Shown: piece by piece, positions 25,376 to 30,810 of the stretch
Position numbering within the stretch: position 1 is the stretch's first letter
How the letters are laid out: every line of letters starts with the position of its first letter
Origin: an uncultured Propionibacteriaceae bacterium
GTDB taxonomy: Bacteria > Actinomycetota > Actinomycetes > Propionibacteriales > Propionibacteriaceae
DNA length: 30,810 bases
Direction: 5' to 3'
Assembly: GCA_937988865.1 (NCBI GenBank)
Contig: CALKHV010000123.1
Span: 1 to 30,810 of the forward strand
Translations under genes and position numbers: made by a program
The notes under the pieces: generated by a model
Database searches by the model: none
Seen by the model: only the letters and a program-made list of their open reading frames with translations
Told to the model about the DNA's origin: nothing

Positions 25376-26790
25376 TGTCGCTGCGTGAGCCCATCCCCGT
25401 GGTGCCTGTCGACGAGGTCGGCAGCGTCCACTTCATCGCCATCGGCGGAGCCGGAATGAGCGGCATCGCCGAGCTCTTCCACGAGCGGGGCGTCGTCGTG
25501 AGCGGGTCTGACCAGGCCGATTCGCCCGCCCTGCGGCAACTTGCGTCCGAGGGGATCACCACCTACATCGGCCACGCCGCCGCGCAGGTCGGGAGTGCGA
25601 CGACCGTCGTCGTGTCATCGGCCATTCGTGAGTCGAACCCCGAACTGGTCGAGGCCCGGGCGCGCGGCCTGCGCATCTGGCACCGCAGCGCCGCCCTCGC
25701 GTCCCTGATGCTGGGCTCCCGTGGCGTGTCGATCGCCGGGACGCACGGCAAGACCACGACCACCGGCATGACCGCCGTCATCCTCACCGCCGCCGGCGCC
25801 GATCCGAGCTACGTCATCGGCGCGCCGCTCGCCAGCACGGGCAAGAGCGCCCACCTCGGGCACGGTGAGGCCTTCATCGTCGAGGCCGACGAGTCCGACG
25901 GCACCTTCCTGCAGTACCCGACCGAGATCGCCGTCGTCACGAACGTCGAAGCCGACCACCTCGACAACTGGGTGACCCCGCGCGCTTACCACGAAGGTTT
26001 CGTGCGCTTCGCGACGCAGCCCGGCGTCCGGGCCCTCGTCGTGAACATCGACGATCTGGGAGCCGCCGGTCTGGCGGCCGATGTCGCGGCGAGCGGCGCC
26101 CGTGTGGTGACGGTGGGGGAGTCGCCCGATGCGGACGTCAGCCTGTCCGACCTGGATTTCGAGGGCACGACCGCCGGCGCCACCCTCACGTACGCGGGCG
26201 AGTCGGGACGCCTGGAACTCCGCGTCCCCGGACGTCACAACCTCGCCAACGCTGCGGCCGCCTATGCCATCGGACGCCTGTTGGGCCTGGGTCACCAGGC
26301 CCTGCTCGACGGCGCGTCGACCTTCACCGGGACGCACCGCAGGTTCCAGCTCGTGGCCGACGTCGCCGGCGTCCGCATCTTCGACGACTACGCGCACCAT
26401 CCCACCGAGATCACCGCGACGCTCACGGCCGGGCGTCGCGCCGCCGGTGGCGGACGTCTGGTGGCCTGCTTCCAGCCCCACCTCTACAGTCGGACGCGCG
26501 ACTTCGCGTCCGAGTTCGGTGAGGCGCTCGCCCTCGCCGACCTGGTCGTCCTCACCGACATCTATCCGGCACGGGAGGACCCGATCGAAGGGGTCACGGG
26601 CGCCCTCGTCATGGACGCGACGGTGGCCGCCGGCGCGCAAGCGGTCTACGTGCCCCGCAAGGCCCAGTTGCCGAGCGCCCTCGCCCAACTCGTCGAGCCC
26701 GGTGACCTGGTCATGACGCTCGGCGCGGGCGATGTCACGCTCGTCGGCCCGATGCTGGCCCAACTGCTCGGGCATGTCGCCCATGAGTGA
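25375..26790 (+). CDS. murC: UDP-MurNAc-L-alanine ligase MurC
   Basis: This 471-residue Mur ligase adds L-alanine to UDP-MurNAc, the first peptide step. It shows HFIAIGGAGMSGIAEL at the N-terminus, SGSDQADS, the P-loop AGTHGKTTTTGM (K126), VEADESDGTFL, FDDYAHHPTEI and ACFQPHLYSRT, all MurC signatures. The ATG at 25375 overlaps the murG stop by 1 nt, and ftsQ starts inside its last codons. Confidence 0.95.
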   Translation: MSLREPIPVVPVDEVGSVHFIAIGGAGMSGIAELFHERGVVVSGSDQADSPALRQLASEGITTYIGHAAAQVGSATTVVVSSAIRESNPELVEARARGLRIWHRSAALASLMLGSRGVSIAGTHGKTTTTGMTAVILTAAGADPSYVIGAPLASTGKSAHLGHGEAFIVEADESDGTFLQYPTEIAVVTNVEADHLDNWVTPRAYHEGFVRFATQPGVRALVVNIDDLGAAGLAADVAASGARVVTVGESPDADVSLSDLDFEGTTAGATLTYAGESGRLELRVPGRHNLANAAAAYAIGRLLGLGHQALLDGASTFTGTHRRFQLVADVAGVRIFDDYAHHPTEITATLTAGRRAAGGGRLVACFQPHLYSRTRDFASEFGEALALADLVVLTDIYPAREDPIEGVTGALVMDATVAAGAQAVYVPRKAQLPSALAQLVEPGDLVMTLGAGDVTLVGPMLAQLLGHVAHE

Positions 26791-27499
26791 CGTGTCCGAT
26801 GCGTCACCACGGCTGACGGCCAAGCGTCGTGCGGTGCGGCGGAGGCGCCTCGTCAGGATCGGCGTCGCGGCCCTGCTGCTGATGTTCGTGGCGGGCGCGG
26901 CCCTCGTCGTGGGGGTCAGCCGCGTGTTCGACCTGCGGGTCGTCATGGTCGAGGGGAACGAGATCGTGTCGGGCAGCCAGCTGGTGACCACGGCGGACGC
27001 ACTCATCGGCACACCGATGGTGTGGGTCGACACGGGCCTCATCGCGGGCCGCGTCGCTTCCATCCCGGCCGTGGAGTCGGCCACCGTCTCCACCCGGTGG
27101 CCCCACACCATCGTCGTTCACGTGACCGAGCGGACCCTGGTCGTCCAACGCGTACACGGCGCGTCCTGGCAGTGGGTCGACCGCTCCGGGGTGGTGTTCC
27201 ACGAGACCCCTGACAAGACCGACGGGGTCGTCGTCGTGCAGACGGCATCCGTCGAGAACCGCTATCTGGCGGACGCCGTGACCGTCGCCGGGACGCTGAC
27301 CCCGCAATTGCTGGAGAGACTGCAGTACGTGCGCGTGGACGCACCCGACCAGATCACACTCGTGCTCGCCGACGGCCAGTCCGTGGTGTGGGGGAGCGCC
27401 GAGGAGTCCACCACCAAGGCGCAGGTGGCGACGGCCCTCCTGGCCGTGGACGCGACGGTCTACGACGTCTCCTCGCCGTCCACCCCCACCAGCCGCTGA
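26783..27499 (+). CDS. ftsQ: Cell division protein FtsQ
   Basis: This 238-residue bitopic divisome protein has a basic cytoplasmic N-terminus (KRRAVRRRRLVR), one membrane helix (about 25-46), then a POTRA domain beginning FDLRVVMVEGNEIVS and the FtsQ beta domain with HVTERTLVV and WQWVDRSGVVF. ATG at 26783 overlaps murC by 8 nt; an ATG at 26774 is also possible. FtsQ recruits FtsL and DivIC. It ends the tightly coupled part of the cluster. Confidence 0.92.
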   Translation: MSDVSDASPRLTAKRRAVRRRRLVRIGVAALLLMFVAGAALVVGVSRVFDLRVVMVEGNEIVSGSQLVTTADALIGTPMVWVDTGLIAGRVASIPAVESATVSTRWPHTIVVHVTERTLVVQRVHGASWQWVDRSGVVFHETPDKTDGVVVVQTASVENRYLADAVTVAGTLTPQLLERLQYVRVDAPDQITLVLADGQSVVWGSAEESTTKAQVATALLAVDATVYDVSSPSTPTSR

Positions 27500-27512
27500 C
27501 ACCCTCAACAGA

Positions 27513-27535
27513 AGCCTCAAGTGCCACTTGAGGCT
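27513..27535. promoter_or_regulatory. Perfect 23-bp palindrome between ftsQ and ftsZ
   Basis: AGCCTCAAGTG (27513-27523) and CACTTGAGGCT (27525-27535) are perfect 11-bp inverted arms around a single base. It lies 13 nt after the ftsQ stop and about 25 nt before the ftsZ -35. No T-tract follows. It could be an operator for the ftsZ promoter or a hairpin that separates the upstream transcript from ftsZ. Confidence 0.6.
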
Positions 27536-27559
27536 CTGGGGTGACGATTCCGGACTCGA

Positions 27560-27589
27560 TGGACACCCTCGGCGGCCCTCTCATAACCT
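27560..27589 (+). promoter_or_regulatory. Probable ftsZ promoter
   Basis: TGGACA (27560-27565), an 18-bp spacer and TAACCT (27584-27589, matching the actinobacterial TANNNT) form a plausible promoter in the 186-nt ftsQ-ftsZ gap. The predicted start near 27596 leaves a leader of about 90 nt. Separate ftsZ promoters in this gap are known in other actinobacteria. Confidence 0.5.
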
Positions 27590-27685
27590 GTGTGGGATGG
27601 CGAACCGGGATGCCGTCCACGGGTGGTGACACCCAGGCGAACCCCTGGACGTCGGCACCCGCACCGATCGAATGAGGCGAACCCC

Positions 27686-28819
27686 GTGGCAAATGCAGCA
27701 CAGAACTACCTGGCAGTGATCAAGGTCGTCGGGGTCGGTGGCGGCGGCGTGAACGCCGTCAACCGCATGATCGAGGCGGGGTTGAGGGGCGTGGAGTTCA
27801 TCGCCATCAACACCGACGCGCAGGCGCTGCTGATGAGCGACGCCGACGTCAAGCTCGACGTCGGTCGCGACCTGACGCGCGGCCTGGGGGCCGGAGCTGA
27901 CCCTGACAAGGGACGCCAGGCCTGTGAGGACCACGCCGACGAGATCGAGGAGACCCTCAAGGGGGCCGACATGGTCTTCGTCACGGCGGGCGAGGGTGGC
28001 GGAACCGGAACCGGTGGCGCCCCGATCGTCGCCAAGATCGCCCGCTCGCTCGGCGCGCTGACCATCGGCGTCGTCACCCGTCCGTTCAGCTTCGAGGGCA
28101 AGCGTCGGTCGACGCAGGCAGAGACCGGCATCGCCGGCCTGCGCGAAGAGGTCGACACCCTCATCGTCATCCCGAACGACAAGTTGCTCGCCATGACCGA
28201 CCACCACGTGGCCATCCTGGACGCCTTCAAGCAGGCCGACCAGGTGCTCATGCAGGGCGTCTCGGGCATCACCGACCTCATCACCACCCCCGGCCTCATC
28301 AACCTCGACTTCGCCGACGTGAAGTCGATCATGAGCAACGCCGGCTCCGCCCTCATGGGCATCGGCTCGGCCCGCGGCGAGGACCGGGCGCGCGCGGCCG
28401 CCGAGATGGCCATCTCGAGCCCCTTGCTCGAGGCGTCCATCGACGGGGCGCACGGCGTCCTGCTCTCCATCGCCGGTGGTTCCGACCTCGGTCTGTTCGA
28501 GGTCTCGTCGGCCGCGAACCTCATCGAGCAGGCGGCCCACGAGGACGCGAACATCATCTTCGGCACGGTCATCGACGACGCCCTGGGCGACGAGGTGCGC
28601 GTCACCGTCATCGCCGCCGGCTTCGACGGCGGACAGCCGCCCCGGCGCCAGCCAGGTATCTCCCGCGCCCCCGGCGTGGCCCCGCGTCCCGTCGAGACCC
28701 GCCCTGCAGACCGGCCGGTGCACCCGACGGTCGTGACCGACGGCCTCGCCCCCCAGGGGCGCGCGCCGAAGGTCGTGGACGCCGTCGACGACCTGGACGT
28801 GCCCGACTTCATGAAGTGA
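27686..28819 (+). CDS. ftsZ: Cell division GTPase FtsZ
   Basis: This 377-residue tubulin homologue forms the Z ring. The core is complete: NYLAVIKVVGVGGGGVNAVNRM, the tubulin signature GGGTGTG (104-110), RPFSFEGKRR, and the T7-loop region NLDFADVKSIM. A short linker leads to the C-terminal peptide DDLDVPDFMK, which binds SepF and other partners. GTG at 27686, with GAGG 8 nt upstream, gives an N-terminus like mycobacterial FtsZ; the open frame extends upstream to 27590 but is unlike the family. No ftsA is present, as usual in actinobacteria. Confidence 0.97.
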   Translation: MANAAQNYLAVIKVVGVGGGGVNAVNRMIEAGLRGVEFIAINTDAQALLMSDADVKLDVGRDLTRGLGAGADPDKGRQACEDHADEIEETLKGADMVFVTAGEGGGTGTGGAPIVAKIARSLGALTIGVVTRPFSFEGKRRSTQAETGIAGLREEVDTLIVIPNDKLLAMTDHHVAILDAFKQADQVLMQGVSGITDLITTPGLINLDFADVKSIMSNAGSALMGIGSARGEDRARAAAEMAISSPLLEASIDGAHGVLLSIAGGSDLGLFEVSSAANLIEQAAHEDANIIFGTVIDDALGDEVRVTVIAAGFDGGQPPRRQPGISRAPGVAPRPVETRPADRPVHPTVVTDGLAPQGRAPKVVDAVDDLDVPDFMK

Positions 28820-28822
28820 TCG

Positions 28823-29644
28823 ATGTTCTCGACACTCATCGACCCCGGCGCCAGTGGCGTCGGGGTCGCTTTCACTGACCGGCAGGGCGGCGTCTCCGAC
28901 GCGGGTCTGGGGCCACTCAACCTCGGACGCACGGACGCAGACGACGTCGAGCACGTCCGCGCCAACTTCGCGTTGGTCGGGGCGCGCCTCGGAGTGAGCA
29001 GGTTCGTCACGCTCCATCAGGTGCACGGTGCCGACGTCCGGGTCGTCGACGAGGCATTCCTGGACGATTGGGGACCCTCCCACCACCTGGGCGAGCCGGG
29101 CGGCGCGCCATCGCTGCCGGTGGCGGACGCACTCGTCACTGCCCTGCCGGGTGTCGCACTGGTGGTCCGGGTGGCGGACTGCGTCCCGGTGCTGTTGGCC
29201 GACCGGACGTCCGGTGTGGTCGGCGCGGCACACGCCGGCCGGGCAGGGCTCTCGGCCGGGGTGCTGACGACCACGTACGCGTCCATGGTGGGGTTGGGCG
29301 CCACCGACGTCGAGGCCTGGATCGGTCCCCACATCTGCGGGGACTGCTACGAAGTCCCGCAGGCGATGCTCGACGACATCGCACGTGACCATCCGTCAGC
29401 GCGGGCCGAGACGTCCTGGGGGACGCCGGCCATCGACCTCGGTGCCGCCTGCGCGAGTCAGCTGGACGCCCTGGGCGTCCGCGTCCACCGCGTCGATCCG
29501 TGCACCAGGACCACGTCGACCCTGCACTCCTTCCGCCGGGACGCCGCGCTCGCCGGTCGGTCGGTCGGCATCATTTGGCGCGTGTCGCCCGAACAGTGTT
29601 CAGAGAACCGTGGCCACTCGGGTAACCTGACGCTGATCCAGTGA
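28823..29644 (+). CDS. pgeF: PgeF / laccase-domain protein (YfiH family)
   Basis: This 273-residue protein has the YfiH/LACC1 zinc-site residues His68 (LHQVHGADV), Cys120 (VADCVPVLL) and His137 (AAHAGRAGL), plus GPHICGDCYEVP. Family members are described as purine nucleoside phosphorylase/adenosine deaminase enzymes, and the E. coli member as a peptidoglycan editing factor that avoids L-Ser in the stem peptide. The latter role fits its place between ftsZ and sepF. ATG 28823 lies 3 nt after ftsZ. About 20 residues follow the usual VGIIWR end, and this extension overlaps the putative sepF promoter. Confidence 0.88.
   Translation: MFSTLIDPGASGVGVAFTDRQGGVSDAGLGPLNLGRTDADDVEHVRANFALVGARLGVSRFVTLHQVHGADVRVVDEAFLDDWGPSHHLGEPGGAPSLPVADALVTALPGVALVVRVADCVPVLLADRTSGVVGAAHAGRAGLSAGVLTTTYASMVGLGATDVEAWIGPHICGDCYEVPQAMLDDIARDHPSARAETSWGTPAIDLGAACASQLDALGVRVHRVDPCTRTTSTLHSFRRDAALAGRSVGIIWRVSPEQCSENRGHSGNLTLIQ
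29599..29628 (+). promoter_or_regulatory. Possible sepF promoter inside the 3' end of pgeF
   Basis: TTCAGA (29599-29604), an 18-bp spacer and TAACCT (29623-29628) mirror the geometry and -10 of the ftsZ promoter candidate; both -10 elements read TAACCTG. The start would be near 29635, giving a leader of about 20 nt to the sepF ATG. Confidence 0.35.
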
Positions 29645-29656
29645 GAAGGGACGACC

Positions 29657-30157
29657 ATGGCTGGGAGCATCAAGAAGGCCGCTGCGTGGCTTGGACTCGT
29701 CGAGGACGATCGCTACAACTGGGACGAGTCGGACGCCGAGCAGACCGAAGCCGTTCACGAGGTTGACGCGGACGCCGACTTCGAGCCGTCGCGCATCACG
29801 GCCCTGTCCGAGCGTCGACCCGCCGAGCGCCGCGTCGAGACACCGCACCCCGTGGTCGACGAGCCGCGAGCCGCGGACCTCACACGGATCGTCACGGTGC
29901 ACCCCCGCACCTACAACGAGGCACGGACGATCGGCGAGCACTTCCGTGACGGCGTCCCGGTCATCATGAACCTCTCCGACATGGAGGACGCCGACGCGAA
30001 GCGACTTGTCGACTTCTCAGCCGGCCTGATCTTCGGCTTGCAGGGCACGATCGAACGCGTGACCAGCAAGGTCTTCCTGCTGTCGCCGCGGAACGTGCAC
30101 GTGGCCCAGGAAGACAAAGAGCGCATCGCCGCCGGCGGCTTCTTCAACCAGAGCTGA
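29657..30157 (+). CDS. sepF: Cell division protein SepF
   Basis: This 166-residue protein has an N-terminal amphipathic segment (AGSIKKAAAWLGLVED) for membrane binding, an acidic linker and the SepF core: TRIVTVHPRTYNEARTIGEHFRDGVPVIMNLSDM, then DFSAGLIFGLQGTIERV and FLLSPRNVHV. SepF anchors FtsZ to the membrane where FtsA is absent. AGAAGGG (29644-29650) precedes the ATG by 6 nt. The yggS gene found between pgeF and sepF in mycobacteria is missing here. Confidence 0.95.
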   Translation: MAGSIKKAAAWLGLVEDDRYNWDESDAEQTEAVHEVDADADFEPSRITALSERRPAERRVETPHPVVDEPRAADLTRIVTVHPRTYNEARTIGEHFRDGVPVIMNLSDMEDADAKRLVDFSAGLIFGLQGTIERVTSKVFLLSPRNVHVAQEDKERIAAGGFFNQS

Positions 30158-30453
30158 TGCTCCACACTCTCGGGATCCTGATCGGGATGGGCCTGCAGCT
30201 CTACCTGCTCTTCTTCTTCGTGCGCATGATCATGAGCTGGATCCCCGTGATCAGCCGGGACTTCCGTCCGACCGGCCCGCTCCTGGTGGCCTTCGAGGCC
30301 GTGTACACCGTCACCGATCCGCCCATCAAGTTCTTCGACCGCTTCCTTCCCGCCATCCGCGCGGGTGGGGTGTCACTGAGCCTCGGTTTCATGGCCGCGA
30401 TGCTGGCCATTCTCATCCTGGTGAGGCTCAACTCGGCCCTCCTGTTGCGGTAG
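30157..30453 (+). CDS. YggT family membrane protein
   Basis: This 98-residue protein has two hydrophobic segments (about 5-27 and 74-97). The YggT motif around FFVRMIMSWIPVISR, followed by TDPPIKFFDRFLP, is clear. The family is conserved between sepF and divIVA in Gram-positive bacteria; its role is poorly defined, with links to osmotic tolerance and envelope integrity. The ATG overlaps the sepF stop by 1 nt. Confidence 0.9.
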   Translation: MLHTLGILIGMGLQLYLLFFFVRMIMSWIPVISRDFRPTGPLLVAFEAVYTVTDPPIKFFDRFLPAIRAGGVSLSLGFMAAMLAILILVRLNSALLLR

Positions 30454-30506
30454 CCTGAGACGGATCGTCCACTCGTGGACGTTTTCACATGTCCGCACAT
30501 CTCAGG
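30454..30506 (+). promoter_or_regulatory. Nested hairpin structure before divIVA
   Basis: CCTGAGA (30454-30460) pairs with TCTCAGG (30500-30506) and encloses CGTCCA-CTCG-TGGACG (30466-30481), which is followed by TTTT (30482-30485). The inner hairpin plus T-run looks like a short intrinsic terminator or attenuator between yggT and divIVA. A possible -10, TAGCCT (30451-30456), overlaps the outer stem, so this might instead be the start of a divIVA leader. Confidence 0.45.
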
Positions 30507-30515
30507 TGGGCTGTT

Positions 30516-30546
30516 CACGTCCACAGATCACACGTCCAACAGATCA
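30516..30546 (+). repeat. Adjacent direct repeat upstream of divIVA
   Basis: CACGTCCACAGATCA (30516-30530) is immediately followed by CACGTCCAACAGATCA (30531-30546), identical except for one inserted A. It ends 5 nt before the GGAG ribosome site of divIVA (30552-30555). Confidence 0.75.
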
Positions 30547-30562
30547 ACACTGGAGCACAACC

Positions 30563-30810
30563 ATGACGCTGACCCTTGACGAGGTTCGCAACATCAAGTT
30601 CCCGATGGCCAAGCGGGTCGGCGAAGGCTACCGCTGCCAGGAGGTCGACGACTTCCTCGACAGGGTGGACGCAGGACTCGTGGAGGTGCTCGATGAGAAC
30701 GCGCGGCTGCAGGCCCAGATCGAGGCACTCGGTGACGGGCAGGACAGCGGACTGGGTCAGGAGAATGACAACCTGAAGGCCGAGCTGGAGGCCCTGCGCG
30801 CCGCGCCGGT
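30563..30810 (+). CDS. divIVA: DivIVA/Wag31 polar and septal scaffold protein (partial, runs off the window)
   Basis: The first 82 codons are visible. The product begins MTLTLDEVRNIKFPMAKRVG, then EGYRCQEVDDFLDRVDAG, the DivIVA N-terminal membrane-binding and first coiled-coil region, and continues into a Glu/Leu/Ala-rich coiled coil. GGAG (30552-30555) precedes the ATG by 7 nt. DivIVA marks curved membranes and directs polar growth in mycobacteria, or division, in actinobacteria. The C-terminal part lies beyond position 30810. Confidence 0.92.
   Translation, partial: MTLTLDEVRNIKFPMAKRVGEGYRCQEVDDFLDRVDAGLVEVLDENARLQAQIEALGDGQDSGLGQENDNLKAELEALRAAP

Noticed and set aside
1..30810. CRISPR arrays, insertion sequences, tRNA or rRNA genes
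   Set aside because: I looked for regularly spaced repeats, transposase motifs and cloverleaf elements and saw none.

Overview
The window is a GC-rich (roughly 69% by eye) actinobacterial chromosome segment. Its core is the division and cell wall (dcw) cluster in actinobacterial form: mraZ-rsmH-ftsL-ftsI-murE-murF-mraY-murD-ftsW-murG-murC-ftsQ-ftsZ-pgeF-sepF-yggT-divIVA. It has no ftsA, uses SepF and DivIVA, and its MurE has a DNPR motif (diaminopimelate-type wall). Gene order and protein character suggest Propionibacteriales or a close relative; that placement is an inference.

Layout. (1) 22-1212: a contractile tail sheath gene at the left edge, followed by a convergent DUF4126 membrane protein gene. 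(2) 1833-7933: a LexA-box-controlled operon encoding DUF6504, a SAV_6107-type HEPN protein, DnaE2 and DNA polymerase IV, i.e. an SOS translesion-synthesis module. Its leader RNA carries a very stable hairpin whose loop is complementary to a downstream stretch, so it could form a pseudoknot. (3) 8086-8451: a DUF3040 membrane protein. (4) 8473-13031, minus strand: moxR-DUF58-transglutaminase (TgpA-like), a common actinobacterial envelope module transcribed away from the dcw cluster. (5) 13217-30810: the dcw cluster. It begins with a phased array of TGGAG repeats that fits an MraZ operator and has an mraW-type structured RNA before rsmH. A probable ftsZ promoter and a perfect palindrome lie between ftsQ and ftsZ. 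The window ends inside divIVA.

How the genes work together. RsmH methylates 16S rRNA. MurE, MurF, MurD and MurC build the UDP-MurNAc-pentapeptide, and MraY and MurG make lipid II. FtsW polymerises it and FtsI cross-links it at the septum. FtsL and FtsQ are divisome scaffold proteins, FtsZ is the ring, SepF anchors it to the membrane and DivIVA marks poles and septa. Most dcw genes overlap by 1-8 nt, so translation is probably coupled.

The best candidates for something undescribed are the possible pseudoknot leader of the SOS operon (2011-2077), the strong over-representation of GGACGC/GCGTCC through the window, the Ala/Lys-rich tail of FtsL, and the folded, repeat-containing leader of divIVA. 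The rest of the window is a well-conserved housekeeping region. All counts and pairings were made by eye.
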